A stretch of 64,000 nt of DNA from an uncultured Oligoflexia bacterium (GCA_913058265.1 CAJXPQ010000003.1:1-64000), one strand, 5' to 3'. Numbered from the stretch's first letter, positions 17,475-28,102 are shown. Notes: generated from the sequence alone by a model not told the origin. Numbers and translations: made by a program.

Positions 17475-18506
17475 ATGAATCAAAAAGCATTTAAAAAAGA
17501 TCCTGATATTTTAACTATCGGTGGGACTAAGATTAAAAGGGGTGAAAGGATCAAGTTACAGCTTGACTGTGCCGCTCTCTATGATTACACAAAATTAACT
17601 ATTCCTGTTGAAGTTATCAGAGGCGTTGAGAAGGGACCTGTACTTTTTATTTCTGCTGCAATTCATGGTGATGAACTAAATGGTATTGAAATAATTCGAA
17701 AACTACTTAAGAAAAAATTCTTAAAAAAAATTAAAGGGACATTAATTCTTGTGCCTATTGTGAATGTCTTTGGTGTCCTTAATAAGTCTAGGTATTTACC
17801 AGACAGAAGAGATTTAAATAGATCCTTCCCAGGTTCTCGGAATGGCTCACTTGCAAACAGATTAGCTTATATTTTTATGAAGGAAATTGTTTCTAAATGT
17901 ACTCATGGAATTGATCTTCATACTGCAGCGATACACCGAACCAACTTACCACAAATTCGAGCCTGCTTGGATGATAAGGTTACAAAAGAGCTTGCGGAGG
18001 GATTTGGTGCACCCGTCGTTATAAACTCAAATTTAAGAGATGGCTCACTGAGGGAAGCTGCCAGAAGAAAGAATGTTTCAATGCTATTGTTTGAAGGTGG
18101 AGAAGCCTTAAGGTTCGAAGAAAATATTATTTCTAAAGGGCTTCGAGGTTGTATCAGCGTTATGAATAAAATTGGTATGGTCACAGATATTAAGCCCTTA
18201 AAGAAAAAATCAAATATCTTTATTGCAAAGTCTAGTTTTTGGGTTAGAGCACCCCGAAGTGGAATCTTTTCAGTACATAAAAAGATTGGTGCGAATATTA
18301 GTGAGGGCGATCTATTGGCCGTAATTTCTGATCCTTTCGGAGGGGAATCTCTTAATATTATTGCGGATGAAGATGGAATCCTTATCGGGGCGGCACTCTT
18401 GCCTCTAGTTAATCAGGGTGATGCTATGTTTCATATTGCTACTTTTAGAGACTCTGCAAAGGTTAAGCGCGCCATTGAGAAACACAACGAGTTTGACGCT
18501 GACTAG
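17475..18506 (+). CDS. Aspartoacylase/succinylglutamate desuccinylase-type hydrolase
   Basis: 343 residues beginning directly after the rimK stop. Zinc-site motifs of the M14-like AstE/AspA family are visible: HGDELNGIE (His and Glu ligands), RDLNRSFPG (substrate Arg), DLHTA (third ligand) and FEGGEALRFE (catalytic Glu). It forms a three-gene set with the RimB-like protease and RimK, which suggests a carboxypeptidase or deacylase acting on glutamate-tagged or small-molecule products. That specific role is inference. Confidence 0.85.
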   Translation: MNQKAFKKDPDILTIGGTKIKRGERIKLQLDCAALYDYTKLTIPVEVIRGVEKGPVLFISAAIHGDELNGIEIIRKLLKKKFLKKIKGTLILVPIVNVFGVLNKSRYLPDRRDLNRSFPGSRNGSLANRLAYIFMKEIVSKCTHGIDLHTAAIHRTNLPQIRACLDDKVTKELAEGFGAPVVINSNLRDGSLREAARRKNVSMLLFEGGEALRFEENIISKGLRGCISVMNKIGMVTDIKPLKKKSNIFIAKSSFWVRAPRSGIFSVHKKIGANISEGDLLAVISDPFGGESLNIIADEDGILIGAALLPLVNQGDAMFHIATFRDSAKVKRAIEKHNEFDAD

Positions 18507-18567
18507 ATGTTCCTCTTTAAAGAGTGTATTAAAACTTGTATAGTAATGCTCGATTCAGGGGATAGAT

Positions 18568-20433
18568 ATGATTCAAGAAAATACTGTAAGCTATATAAAG
18601 AATGTTTTTGAGAATATGCCGACTGATTGGCTGAAACTAACTACTCATAGGTTAGATATTTACAACGAAGAACTCGCCAAGTCAGAGTTTTTGGAACAAT
18701 TTGAACAATTATCTCATCTAAATCTTACAGACCCTGAAACTCTTAAAATTAAACTAAGTGGACTTCCTACAGCTTACGATTATATAAGATTAGGACATCC
18801 ACTTTCCTGTATTTTAGAGTGGGCGGTTGGGAAGTCAAATGATGTAGCTGTTGAGAATGTCATCAGTTTCTCATCTCAGATAATGCCAATCTTAGCGATT
18901 CTCAGAAAGAACCTACTTGATAACACTAAAACTCAAATTATCTATAAGGACGAACTACCAAAGTGTTTTGATGCAGATCTACTTCGAAATACTTATGGTT
19001 ATAAATTTGATTTAATTAAATACAAAAGCAGTGACGACTTTTCTGTATTTGATGGTGTGTCTATTTATCTTACTTCATTGGACGTCGCAGGACGGGCCAA
19101 GTCTGATCTTAAAGCTGACTTTGTTGTCGGAATGTACTCTGACCTTGGAAGTATAACTCTAGTTAATGAATCTCATAGTAATTATATTTCAGAAATTCTA
19201 CATGTAAGAAGAAGAGAATCTATCGCTATGTCACCTAATGATTCCCTTACAGTTCTAAAAAATATAATTACTAGTTCACCTCTAAAAAGAATCCCAGTGA
19301 GTTCGAGTCGTAGAGATCTTGCTACAAAGGCTATTAGAAAAATCTCAAATACAGCTCCTGACGCTTCTGTCGCTCTTGGTTCAAGTGGCCTATCCGTCCA
19401 ATACGCTATCATGATGGGACTTATAAACCATGCTCAAGATAATCATAAGGGAAAGGATATAAAGTTTATTGTGCCACCCAATTGTTATGGCGGTACCAAT
19501 GATCAAGCAAGGAGAGTTGCTACCTGTATTGATAATGTTGAAATCTTAGACCTCGCAGTTGATGACGGGCAAGATATGGTTCAAAGTATCGAAAGAATTC
19601 TAGACCAAGTTGCAAATGAAGATTCTGTACCATTTATAATTGCAGAAATTCCAACCAACCCAAGAGTTGAGATTCCAGACTTGGCCAAATTAAGAGACAC
19701 GCTAAGTAAGAATAGAAAAACTAAAGATGGGCAAAACTCTGTTGCTCCTGTTTTCGTCTTAGATCAAACATTTTGTCCTAACGTTAAATTTTTAGGTGAG
19801 GGAGATTTCCTCTCAACAGTTAAAACTATTTCATATGTTAGCGGGTCTAAATTTCCATCTGGTGGCCTTTGTACTGCCGGTTATTGTGTTGCCAACACTA
19901 TTGGGGATGATCTTATAGCCTATGTGAATAAGCACTTAAGGTTATGTGATAACGAAGCAACTGATCTACAAATTGAAATACTATCTAAACAAATGCCCTC
20001 AATGCTTAAAAGAATTGATGATGCTTATAAAAATACACGTGGCTTTGTGAATTTTATTCAAGAGACTTTGCCTCAGGCCAAAATGAATTTTGTTTCCGAA
20101 GAATTGGCAGCGCTTGGCTTTACACCTTCTGTCTTTTCATTGGACCTTCCTACAAGGGGAGATACCCATGAAGAGAGAGAGTCTTTTAAGAGGGAACTAA
20201 ACTTGAAGTTGATTAATCTTATGATCCAAAATATTCCGGAACAGAGTAAGCATTGTGTAAGCTATGGGCAATTACAGGGTTGTTATTGGACAATACCGGC
20301 CACATCTACACAGGGCACGACTAAAGAGGGAGATAAGGACTATATTGTAAGAGTCGCGATCTCTCCAGACTTTGATTTAAAGCTGCATAACAAAATTTTT
20401 GCACAATTTTGTAATGATCATATTAAGTATTAA
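18568..20433 (+). CDS. PLP-dependent Cys/Met-metabolism-type enzyme
   Basis: 621 residues, longer than usual because about 200 N-terminal residues precede the PLP fold. The fold itself shows IIAEIPTNPRVEIPDL, PVFVLDQTFCP and the probable Schiff-base region SYVSGSKFPSGG with Lys after Ser-Gly-Ser. This matches the Cys/Met metabolism lyase/synthase class (PF01053). The reaction cannot be specified. GGGGATAG precedes the ATG. Its 3' end overlaps the convergent HTH gene by 11 bp. Confidence 0.75.
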   Translation: MIQENTVSYIKNVFENMPTDWLKLTTHRLDIYNEELAKSEFLEQFEQLSHLNLTDPETLKIKLSGLPTAYDYIRLGHPLSCILEWAVGKSNDVAVENVISFSSQIMPILAILRKNLLDNTKTQIIYKDELPKCFDADLLRNTYGYKFDLIKYKSSDDFSVFDGVSIYLTSLDVAGRAKSDLKADFVVGMYSDLGSITLVNESHSNYISEILHVRRRESIAMSPNDSLTVLKNIITSSPLKRIPVSSSRRDLATKAIRKISNTAPDASVALGSSGLSVQYAIMMGLINHAQDNHKGKDIKFIVPPNCYGGTNDQARRVATCIDNVEILDLAVDDGQDMVQSIERILDQVANEDSVPFIIAEIPTNPRVEIPDLAKLRDTLSKNRKTKDGQNSVAPVFVLDQTFCPNVKFLGEGDFLSTVKTISYVSGSKFPSGGLCTAGYCVANTIGDDLIAYVNKHLRLCDNEATDLQIEILSKQMPSMLKRIDDAYKNTRGFVNFIQETLPQAKMNFVSEELAALGFTPSVFSLDLPTRGDTHEERESFKRELNLKLINLMIQNIPEQSKHCVSYGQLQGCYWTIPATSTQGTTKEGDKDYIVRVAISPDFDLKLHNKIFAQFCNDHIKY

Positions 20434-20695
20434 GTAGAAAATAGTGATTAGCAGCTTGCTTAGTAAGTGGATGAATCTTTGTCATTTCATTAAAGTAATC
20501 TAATGAAAAATTATAACATTCTAAAAATGAGAGTATTTGTTCTTTTGTCACGATTTTGCGGCCGCTTTCTATATGATCAATTATTTTTGGTTTAATCTCT
20601 ATTTTTTTACCAACATGGAGTAATGTGAGTTTTCTTTTCTCACGCATAAAACGAAGTACTAAGCTTTCAGGATTTTGGTAATCTGGCTTTTTCAT
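20423..20695 (-). CDS. XRE-like helix-turn-helix protein
   Basis: 90 residues. The segment LVLRFMREKRKLTLLHVGKKIEIKP..IDHIESGRK fits an XRE-type helix-turn-helix. Two nucleotides separate it from the rbgA stop, so it is the second gene of an rbgA operon. Target unknown. Confidence 0.6.
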   Translation of the reverse strand: MKKPDYQNPESLVLRFMREKRKLTLLHVGKKIEIKPKIIDHIESGRKIVTKEQILSFLECYNFSLDYFNEMTKIHPLTKQAANHYFLLNT

Positions 20696-20697
20696 AA

Positions 20698-21591
20698 TTA
20701 TTCCGGCGGTAGTTCAAAGCTAATTAAGCCTAACATTCCTTTTCTGAAGTCATTGAGAATGATGACGTAGATATGCTCATAATCAAAGTGGCCACCTGAT
20801 CGAAGGCAACCTCTTCTTTTACCAATATGCTCAATGGCCGTGAGTACATCTATGTCGAGAGATTTAAGCTCATAAAATTTTTGAAAATCCGTTGAACGAA
20901 TTTCTAATAAGTACTTGATAATGAAACAGGCCGAGTCTTCCGGCGTTATAATATGATCTGGAATAGCGTGTATTGCCGATAACCACTTAGCATGTATTTC
21001 TTCTTTAATTCTCGGAGGCATGACACCTGGTGTATCAATAATTTGAAGATCTTTATCTGCTTTAACCCACAGCTTTTGTTTTGTTTGTCCAGGTTTCGAA
21101 GCTGCTTTGGTGGCGTTTCTATTGGCAAGCTTATTAATAATTGTTGATTTCCCTGTATTTGGTAAACCCAGCACCATCATTGTCATTTGTTTTTTTTCAG
21201 CGATATTAGCATTTGATTTTAGCCGATGAGATTGAAGAATTTCTCTTGATCGTTTGACGATAGCTTTAATTGAGATCGGGTCTAGGGCATTAATAAAAAT
21301 GAATGACTCATTTTGTTCTGTGAACCAGGATTCCCAAAGTTTAATAGATGCTGGATCTGCAAGATTCGCTTTATTAAATACGATTAAGTAAGGCTTCTCA
21401 CCGGACTGGTTGTAAATGGCCTTATTACCTGAGGCCATAGGTACACGAGCATCCCTAACTTCCACAATGATATTAACTTTTTTAATATTTTCTTTTATTT
21501 GGTTAATGGCCTTCTTCATATGGCCTGGAAACCAGTTAAAGCCTTGATTATTACGGTGTTCTATATCGTCTTTCATGATGTTTTTTAGCAT
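20698..21591 (-). CDS. rbgA: RbgA/YlqF ribosome-assembly GTPase
   Basis: 297 residues. WFPGHMKKA at the N-terminus and VEVRDARVPMAS are hallmarks of YlqF/RbgA. The GTPase motifs are circularly permuted: G4 (FNKANLAD) comes first, then G1 (GLPNTGKST), G2 region (KPGQTKQ) and G3 (DTPGVM). RbgA promotes late 50S subunit assembly. The canonical G4 NKxD reads NKAN here, an Asp-to-Asn change at the guanine-recognition residue. ATG 21576 is an alternative start. Confidence 0.9.
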   Translation of the reverse strand: MLKNIMKDDIEHRNNQGFNWFPGHMKKAINQIKENIKKVNIIVEVRDARVPMASGNKAIYNQSGEKPYLIVFNKANLADPASIKLWESWFTEQNESFIFINALDPISIKAIVKRSREILQSHRLKSNANIAEKKQMTMMVLGLPNTGKSTIINKLANRNATKAASKPGQTKQKLWVKADKDLQIIDTPGVMPPRIKEEIHAKWLSAIHAIPDHIITPEDSACFIIKYLLEIRSTDFQKFYELKSLDIDVLTAIEHIGKRRGCLRSGGHFDYEHIYVIILNDFRKGMLGLISFELPPE

Positions 21592-21658
21592 TGACTGTGC
21601 ATAGGGTCAAGTTCAGTGAATACTAGCGCTTTTAGTCATTAAATCGTAAAATAGGCAT

Positions 21659-23530
21659 ATGTCAGATATTCAAAGAGAGATGGACATTATTCTCAAAGAG
21701 ACCTTTTCTCACGATAGCTTTCGTGGAGAGCAAGCTGAAGTGATTAAATCCGTAATTGAGGGGAATGATGCACTTGTCTTAATGCCTACTGGAGCGGGAA
21801 AATCTTTGTGTTTTCAAGTACCCGCATTATATTTTGGAGGAACAACTATTGTTGTTTCACCACTAATAGCTTTGATGAAAGATCAAGTGGATGCATTAGT
21901 AGGAAAAGGGGTTGAGGCCGGTTTTCTTAACTCTACTTTAATCAGTGCTGAGCAAAGACAAGTCGAGGAAGCTCTCTTCTTTGGCCATTATAAGTTACTT
22001 TATGTCTCACCAGAAAGATTAATGATGGATAGCTTTCAAGAGCTTTTAGAGGAATGTGACATCTCTTTGTTTGTCATTGATGAGGCCCATTGTGTTTCTC
22101 AGTGGGGACATGACTTTCGTCCTGAATATATGAAACTAGGTATATTGGGGGAGAAGTTTCCAGATGTACCAAGAATTGCTTTAACTGCCACTGCAGGTGA
22201 GGCAACAAGAACAGATATGCTTCAGAGTCTTGGAATGAAAAATGCTGAGGTATTTGTCTCTCGCTTTGATAGACCCAATATTGAATACCTCATTCAAAAA
22301 AAATCAACTAAAGATATAAATCTTCAAAAACTATCTGATTTTATAACAGGCAACTATTTAGGATGTACTGGTATTGTGTACTGTCTCTCAAGAAAGAAAA
22401 CTGAAGATATTGCAAAATATTTAAGAAAGCATAAGTTTAAGGCCTATGCGTATCATGCTGGTCTTAGTCTAGATAAAAGGGAGGCTATTCAAAATAAATT
22501 TCTTCAAAACAAAGGTGTGATCATAGTCGCCACAATTGCCTTTGGTATGGGGATTGATAAACCTGATGTTCGCTTTGTAGCTCATATGGATATGCCTAAA
22601 TGTTTAGAGTCTTATTATCAAGAAACAGGACGTGCAGGACGAGATGGTGAACCGGCCAAGGCGTGGATGCTTTTTGGCAGACAAGAAGTTGTCACTATAA
22701 AGCGCATGATGAATAAGGGAAGAATTGGAGTTAAAAGACAGAGAGTGAATAATCAGAAGCTTGATGCCATGATTGGCCTATGTGAGACAACATCTTGTCG
22801 CAGAGTCGTACTCCTGAATTATTTTAATGATGTGTATGAAGGCCCCTGTCATAACTGTGATGTCTGTAATGAAATAGTTGAAAGTCAAATTAACGCTACA
22901 GCTGAAGCCATTATTGCTTTACGTTGTGTGCATGAAACAAAACAAAAGTATGCAGTTGAGTATATGATCCAAGTTTTAACTGGATATGATACTGGAGAGA
23001 TTCAAGTTAGAGATCATCATAAGATAGAAAGCTTTGGAAATGGATCTCATATTTCAGAAGATAAATGGAAATCTATTTATAGACAACTAATAGCAGGTGG
23101 CATGCTTAAGATGAAAATGGATGGGTCTTCGAAAATTGAATTAACAAGTAAAGCTTTACCTGTTATAAAAGGCGAAGAAGAAGTATGGCTCAGAGGTGAC
23201 TTAACTAAGCCTGCTCCAAAAAAGAAAAAATTCGCAACGAAATCTAGAAAAAAAAGAACTCCAAAAGTTCAGTATTCAGAAGTTAAAGAAAAACCAAACT
23301 TTAGTTGTAGTGATGAACAGGCCGTTTTTGAATATTTGAAACTTATAAGAAAAAATGTCGCTAGAAATAAAAGAACCAAGCCTTTTAGAGTATTTCCTGA
23401 TAAAACCCTCTTAGAGATGGCGAGTAAACGTCCGACGCAAATGGCAGAACTTGAAAATATTTACGGAGTAGGACCTAAAAAGCTTAAGCGATATGGGAAG
23501 ATATTTTTAGAGGCGCTCAGTGGTATGTAA
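21659..23530 (+). CDS. recQ: ATP-dependent DNA helicase RecQ
   Basis: 623 residues. Motif 0 [10 protein letters not shown], Walker [10 protein letters not shown], aromatic-rich loop [19 protein letters not shown] and motif [12 protein letters not shown] are intact. The zinc-binding Cys set (CETTSC ... CHNCDVC) and a winged-helix follow. After a Lys-rich linker (about residues 525-545), an HRDC domain is present ([17 protein letters not shown] ... [11 protein letters not shown]). Role: unwinding DNA in repair and recombination. Confidence 0.96.
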   Translation: MSDIQREMDIILKETFSHDSFRGEQAEVIKSVIEGNDALVLMPTGAGKSLCFQVPALYFGGTTIVVSPLIALMKDQVDALVGKGVEAGFLNSTLISAEQRQVEEALFFGHYKLLYVSPERLMMDSFQELLEECDISLFVIDEAHCVSQWGHDFRPEYMKLGILGEKFPDVPRIALTATAGEATRTDMLQSLGMKNAEVFVSRFDRPNIEYLIQKKSTKDINLQKLSDFITGNYLGCTGIVYCLSRKKTEDIAKYLRKHKFKAYAYHAGLSLDKREAIQNKFLQNKGVIIVATIAFGMGIDKPDVRFVAHMDMPKCLESYYQETGRAGRDGEPAKAWMLFGRQEVVTIKRMMNKGRIGVKRQRVNNQKLDAMIGLCETTSCRRVVLLNYFNDVYEGPCHNCDVCNEIVESQINATAEAIIALRCVHETKQKYAVEYMIQVLTGYDTGEIQVRDHHKIESFGNGSHISEDKWKSIYRQLIAGGMLKMKMDGSSKIELTSKALPVIKGEEEVWLRGDLTKPAPKKKKFATKSRKKRTPKVQYSEVKEKPNFSCSDEQAVFEYLKLIRKNVARNKRTKPFRVFPDKTLLEMASKRPTQMAELENIYGVGPKKLKRYGKIFLEALSGM

Positions 23531-23580
23531 TATTATTCGTAATTTAATTAAATCAAATATTAAAGACTAGGGAAAAAGAA

Positions 23581-24597
23581 GTGCACTATATTTTATGTAA
23601 AGATGATAATTGGACTAGTATTTTAAAAAAAGAACTAACGGCTGACTTCACTAAAGATTGTTATGTTTTGAAAGGGTTCCCACTAATAAAGCTGCCCGCT
23701 GAAACGAACTTAAAAGATGGATATATAGCATTCTCTTCTACTGCATTGATTGATGCTGCACTTGTTCCGGACAATAGTGTCTCTAAGCAGGCCGCCGAGA
23801 TCATGGCAGACCTTTCATCAAAAATTGAGCCAGGCTCTAAGATCAATTGCCACGTTTTTGGACTCACTGAAAAATATGGAATATTAGAAACAGGCAGGGC
23901 GGAAATAATAAGTGGTAAGGTCACCCAAGCTCTAAAAAAGAAAAATATACATTGTCCGAGAAAAGGTTTCGATCGCACTCTTGGCTTCTTACAGATTCTG
24001 ATCTTACCCAATCGCTCTGTGGCGGTATCTTTTATTAAGAAAGAAGATTTGGCTTCATATCAATCTCTAATCTCTCCATTCGCTGGAGGCTTTAGTAATG
24101 TGGGAGATGACCTAAAGGCACCATCTAGGGCCTTTAAAAAGCTTATAGAGGCACAAGAAGTTATGGGAATCAAGATCTCTGAAACTGATATTGTTGTTGA
24201 TCTTGGAGCTTGCCCTGGTGGATGGACCTATGTTGCCCGTAAAAGCGGAGCAAAAGTTATAGCTCTTGATCGATCACCTCTTGCTAAAGAGTTAATGGAA
24301 GATAAATTAGTCATATTTAAAAAAGAAGATGCTTTTAAGTTTGAAGTCAAAGAGCCGGTCGATTGGGTCGTTTCTGATATTGTCTGTGCTCCTGAAAGGA
24401 TTTTAGAACTTATTAATTATTGGGCGGTTGAAAAAAAATGTAAAAATTTTGTTTTTACCATTAAGTTTAAAGGTCATCAGGATTACGGTTTACTTAAAAA
24501 GTTTAAAAATATTGCGAAAGAAGTTGATTATAATGTCATTCTGAAACAGCTAAACGTTAATAAGAATGAAGTGACTATTATGGGCACCCAGTATTAA
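23581..24597 (+). CDS. RlmM-like rRNA 2'-O-methyltransferase
   Basis: 338 residues from GTG 23581. The C-terminal half is an RrmJ/FtsJ-type fold: PSRAFKKLIEA (first Lys of the K-D-K-E tetrad), VVDLGACPGGWTYVA (SAM site), WVVSDIVCAPER (Asp) and FTIKFKG (second Lys). The N-terminal half resembles the THUMP-like module of RlmM, which methylates C2498 of 23S rRNA. RlmM assignment is likely but not certain. GGGAAAAAGAA precedes the start. Confidence 0.75.
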   Translation: MHYILCKDDNWTSILKKELTADFTKDCYVLKGFPLIKLPAETNLKDGYIAFSSTALIDAALVPDNSVSKQAAEIMADLSSKIEPGSKINCHVFGLTEKYGILETGRAEIISGKVTQALKKKNIHCPRKGFDRTLGFLQILILPNRSVAVSFIKKEDLASYQSLISPFAGGFSNVGDDLKAPSRAFKKLIEAQEVMGIKISETDIVVDLGACPGGWTYVARKSGAKVIALDRSPLAKELMEDKLVIFKKEDAFKFEVKEPVDWVVSDIVCAPERILELINYWAVEKKCKNFVFTIKFKGHQDYGLLKKFKNIAKEVDYNVILKQLNVNKNEVTIMGTQY

Positions 24598-24679
24598 TGC
24601 CTTGCGTTGTACGTAGGTGGGTGTAAGCTCACATTAATTCACTATTCATTTAAAGCTATCTCTAATACAATTCATCCCT

Positions 24680-25129
24680 ATGGATGATCTTACCTTCAAC
24701 CTTTGGCTAGGTTTCGGAATTTTTTGTGTTTTATCAGAGCTCCTTTTACCTGGGCTCGTCATGGTATTTGTTGGGCTTGGGTCTCTAACTGTTGTTCTCA
24801 CTATGCACTTAGGATATATCCACACTATCCCAGAGCAATTTACGACTTTTTTTATTAGTTCTATTTTTTATTTAGTAACACTACGTTTTCTAGTATTAAG
24901 ACTTGTGCCAATAAATGAAATAAAAACAGATATAGATGAAGACCGTGCTGCTTTAGGTTCAATTGTGACTATTATAGATGATATTACTCCTGAGAGTTTA
25001 GGGCGTATCGAGTACAGTGAAAGTACATGGCAAGCAAAAGCAGATGATAGTAAGATCACTATTTTAAGTGGTGATAAAGCTAAAATAGTAGGACGTGAGA
25101 ATATCACATGGATTGTTCAAAAGTTATAA
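24680..25129 (+). CDS. NfeD-family membrane protein
   Basis: 149 residues with about three N-terminal helices (LGFGIFCVLSELLLPGLVMVFVGLG is the typical NfeD opening) and a C-terminal OB-fold-like part, ALGSIVTIID...KADDSKITILSGDKAKIVG. NfeD proteins work with SPFH/stomatin partners in the membrane, and two SPFH genes follow immediately. The overlaps and short gaps indicate one operon. Confidence 0.85.
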   Translation: MDDLTFNLWLGFGIFCVLSELLLPGLVMVFVGLGSLTVVLTMHLGYIHTIPEQFTTFFISSIFYLVTLRFLVLRLVPINEIKTDIDEDRAALGSIVTIIDDITPESLGRIEYSESTWQAKADDSKITILSGDKAKIVGRENITWIVQKL

Positions 25130-25142
25130 TTAAGGAGTTAAG

Positions 25143-26072
25143 TTGCTAAGTTTTTTATCAGGAATTATTATTTTTGTTTGTTTTTTAATATTAAAAACAG
25201 TCATTATTGTCACGGAACGTGAAAATGTAATAATCGAAAGATTAGGGAAGTATCAAAGAACTTTGGAGCCTGGGATTTATTTTCTCATACCATTCTTTGA
25301 CAATGCGGCCTACAGGCAGGAAATGAGAGAGCAAGTTATAGATATCCCATCTCAGGGGGTTATTACAAAAGATAATATTCAAGTGGAAGTTGACGGTCTA
25401 CTTTATTTAAAAGTGATGGATCCTAAAAGGGCGAGTTATGGAATAGGTAACTACTTAGCAGCAACAAATAATCTTGCACAAACGACCATGAGATCTGAAG
25501 TTGGTAAGATTACTCTTGGTGCTATCTTCTCTGAGAGAGAAGAAGTTAATGCTAAGATTATAAGTGAAATAGATAAGGCTTCAGACCCTTGGGGTGTAAA
25601 AGTTTTAAGATATGAAATTAAAGATATTTCACCTTCTAGACACGTTGTTGAAACGTTAGAAAAACAGATGGAAGCTGAAAGAGAAAAAAGAGCAGAAATC
25701 ACAAGGGCCACTGCAGAAAAAGAAAAGTTAATAAATGTTTCGCAAGGTCAGAGGCAACAGGCGATTAATATCTCTGAGGGTGAGAAACAGAAACGAATCA
25801 ATGAAGCTAAAGGTAAAGCAGAAGGGATTAAGTTGATTGCTGAATCAACTGCAAAGAGTCTTGCTATGGTAGGAGAGTCGATTAATCTTGATGGTGGCCA
25901 TGAAGCTCTTAAGATGCGTTTAGTTGATCAATACATTGATCAGCTAGATGAAGTTTTACATGCAGGAGATGTATCTTTATTTCCTTCAAATTTGGCATCT
26001 CTTAAGGGTGTTATAGACGAACTTAAAGGCAACAACTCTAGTACGAAAGGAAGTAATCATGTCAGTAGATAA
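25143..26072 (+). CDS. SPFH/stomatin-like (paraslipin) protein 1
   Basis: 309 residues from TTG 25143, preceded by AAGGAG. One N-terminal membrane anchor is followed by a SPFH domain: VIIERLGKYQRTLEPGIYFLIPF, VIDIPSQGVITKDNIQVEVDG and YEIKDISPS. A long charged coiled coil rich in Ala, Glu and Lys with repeated I.VSQGQRQQ / ISEGEKQKRI blocks comes next. It likely forms oligomeric membrane scaffolds with NfeD and the second SPFH protein. Confidence 0.88.
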   Translation: MLSFLSGIIIFVCFLILKTVIIVTERENVIIERLGKYQRTLEPGIYFLIPFFDNAAYRQEMREQVIDIPSQGVITKDNIQVEVDGLLYLKVMDPKRASYGIGNYLAATNNLAQTTMRSEVGKITLGAIFSEREEVNAKIISEIDKASDPWGVKVLRYEIKDISPSRHVVETLEKQMEAEREKRAEITRATAEKEKLINVSQGQRQQAINISEGEKQKRINEAKGKAEGIKLIAESTAKSLAMVGESINLDGGHEALKMRLVDQYIDQLDEVLHAGDVSLFPSNLASLKGVIDELKGNNSSTKGSNHVSR

Positions 26073-26976
26073 TTTGGTATTTATGATAATTTTGGGGGCG
26101 CTATTTATTTATGTCATTAGTGCATTAATTAAATCCCTGCGATTAGTACCGGCCCGAATTGAATTTATTGTGGAAAGGTTTGGACGTTACCATACGACTC
26201 TTCAAGCAGGGTTTCATTTCTTGATACCATTTGTAGATAGAGTAGCATTTACACAAGACTTAAAGGAACACACGATGGATGTTCCCTCTCAGACTTGTTT
26301 CACAAAAGACGAAATCCAGGTCGAGGTTGATGGTGTTATTTACTTACAAGTATTTGACTCGCAGAAAGCAAGCTATGGTATTACTGATTATCAATACGCG
26401 GCCATTCAGTTAGCTCAAACCACAACGAGAGCGATCATCGGGACATTAGATCTAGATCGTACCTTTGAGGAGAGAGAAGCTATTAGCGGTAAAGTCGTTT
26501 CAGTCTTAGATAATGCTGCTATGAAATGGGGAGTAAGAATCTTAAGGTTTGAAATTAAAAACCTCGTTCCTCCTGAATCTGTAAGACAATCAATGGAGAA
26601 ACAAGTTACTGCAGAAAGAAATAGACGTGCCATCTTAGAGCAAAGTGTAGGACATAAGCAGTCTTTGATTAATACTTCGGAAGGACAGATGAGTGAACTC
26701 ATTAACAACTCTGAAGGGGAAATGCAAAAACGTATTAACGAGGCAAGTGGTAGAGCATCTGAAATTCTTGCACTAGGTGAAGCAACAGCTGAATCAATAA
26801 AAAAAGTAGCTGAGGCGATAAGTGGACCAGGCGGTAAAGCTGCTGTTAATTTAGAATTAGGTCAAAAGTACATAAGATCTCTAGCAAAATTAAAAACTAA
26901 TGATAATAAAGTTATTATGGGTGGGAATCTTGCTGATATGAAAGAAATGCTTAAGGGCCTTGAGATAGATATTTAG
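26059..26976 (+). CDS. SPFH/stomatin-like protein 2
   Basis: 305 residues, paralogous to the preceding gene, whose 3' end it overlaps by 14 nt. Same layout: N-terminal helix, SPFH core (IVERFGRYHTTLQAGFHFLIPF, TMDVPSQTCFTKDEIQVEVDG) and coiled-coil tail (LINTSEGQMSELINNSEGEM). Two tandem SPFH genes behind one NfeD gene suggest a hetero-oligomeric complex. Confidence 0.87.
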   Translation: MSVDNLVFMIILGALFIYVISALIKSLRLVPARIEFIVERFGRYHTTLQAGFHFLIPFVDRVAFTQDLKEHTMDVPSQTCFTKDEIQVEVDGVIYLQVFDSQKASYGITDYQYAAIQLAQTTTRAIIGTLDLDRTFEEREAISGKVVSVLDNAAMKWGVRILRFEIKNLVPPESVRQSMEKQVTAERNRRAILEQSVGHKQSLINTSEGQMSELINNSEGEMQKRINEASGRASEILALGEATAESIKKVAEAISGPGGKAAVNLELGQKYIRSLAKLKTNDNKVIMGGNLADMKEMLKGLEIDI

Positions 26977-26980
26977 ATTC

Positions 26981-28024
26981 ATGGATGTTATCAAAGAATC
27001 TTTTTATAATCTTACTTTCGAAAACTTACACTCTTTAATGAGAGAGAATGGTTTTAATGAATCAGCAACGTCGATTCTTTTTAACCATTATTATAAAAAG
27101 AAAAATAGTGACCCATGTTCTAAAGATATTAGCTTATCAACAATCTCTTACTTAAATAAGAACTTTGATTTTACACTTCCTGAAATAGATACTGTCCACG
27201 AATCTAGCGATAAGACTGTTAAGTTTTTATTTAAGCTTAAAGATGGAAAAAAGGTGGAGTCGGTACTGATTCCCTTTCATAATAAATATTCAATTTGTCT
27301 TTCCTCTCAAGTCGGTTGTGCTATGAAATGCTCCTTTTGTTTTACGGGTACCCAAGGACTAAAAAGAAATCTTGAAACCTCTGAAATCATTGGCCAGTTT
27401 TTAGCCGCGTGGCATTGGTTAAAATTAAATCGACCAGGGGAAGAAAAAATATTAAATATTGTATTTATGGGGCAAGGTGAGCCCTTACATAATTTTGATC
27501 CTGTTAAAGCGGCATGTGAAATTTTTGTCTCTCAATATGGAACCTCTATTGGTCATCAAAAAATTACAATCTCTACCTCCGGTTATATTCCAGGGCTTGC
27601 ACGTTGGAAGGATGAGATACCTGGGGTTAATCTAGCTTTATCCCTTCATTCTCCGATGGAAGAGAAGAGAAATGAGTTAATTCCGATTAATAGAAAATAT
27701 CCATTAGCTGAAGTTCTAGATTACATTGATGATATTCCCTTAGCTAAGAAACAGTTTATTACCTATGAATATCTACTGATTGATAATCTAAATGATTCTA
27801 TCGAAGATGCTATGGTGACTGGTGAACTACTCAAAGGTAAAAGAGCCTATATAAATATTATTCCATTTAATCCCTTTCCTGGTTCTAAGTATAAGAGACC
27901 ATCTGAAAAGAAAATTGCTAGTTTTAAGACGGCATTAGATACCTTTAAAATCCCTATACTTGTAAGAAGTACAAAAGGTGATGATGTTCTAGCGGCCTGT
28001 GGCCAATTAAATACTTCCGATTAG
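26981..28024 (+). CDS. rlmN: RlmN-type radical SAM rRNA/tRNA methyltransferase
   Basis: 347 residues. CAMKCSFCFTG provides the CxxxCxxC iron-sulfur cluster, with FMGQGEPLHNF, ISTSGYIPGL and ALSLHSP in the usual order and a C-terminal Cys (VLAACGQL) matching the methyl-accepting Cys of RlmN/Cfr. RlmN methylates A2503 of 23S rRNA at C2 and A37 in some tRNAs. It starts 4 nt after the second SPFH gene. Confidence 0.92.
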   Translation: MDVIKESFYNLTFENLHSLMRENGFNESATSILFNHYYKKKNSDPCSKDISLSTISYLNKNFDFTLPEIDTVHESSDKTVKFLFKLKDGKKVESVLIPFHNKYSICLSSQVGCAMKCSFCFTGTQGLKRNLETSEIIGQFLAAWHWLKLNRPGEEKILNIVFMGQGEPLHNFDPVKAACEIFVSQYGTSIGHQKITISTSGYIPGLARWKDEIPGVNLALSLHSPMEEKRNELIPINRKYPLAEVLDYIDDIPLAKKQFITYEYLLIDNLNDSIEDAMVTGELLKGKRAYINIIPFNPFPGSKYKRPSEKKIASFKTALDTFKIPILVRSTKGDDVLAACGQLNTSD

Positions 28025-28102
28025 ATAACTAACACTCTGCTCCTTCCTTTACATTTATCCCTCAAAGGTTATACTGATATTTTTATTATCAGAGGGAATA
28101 TC

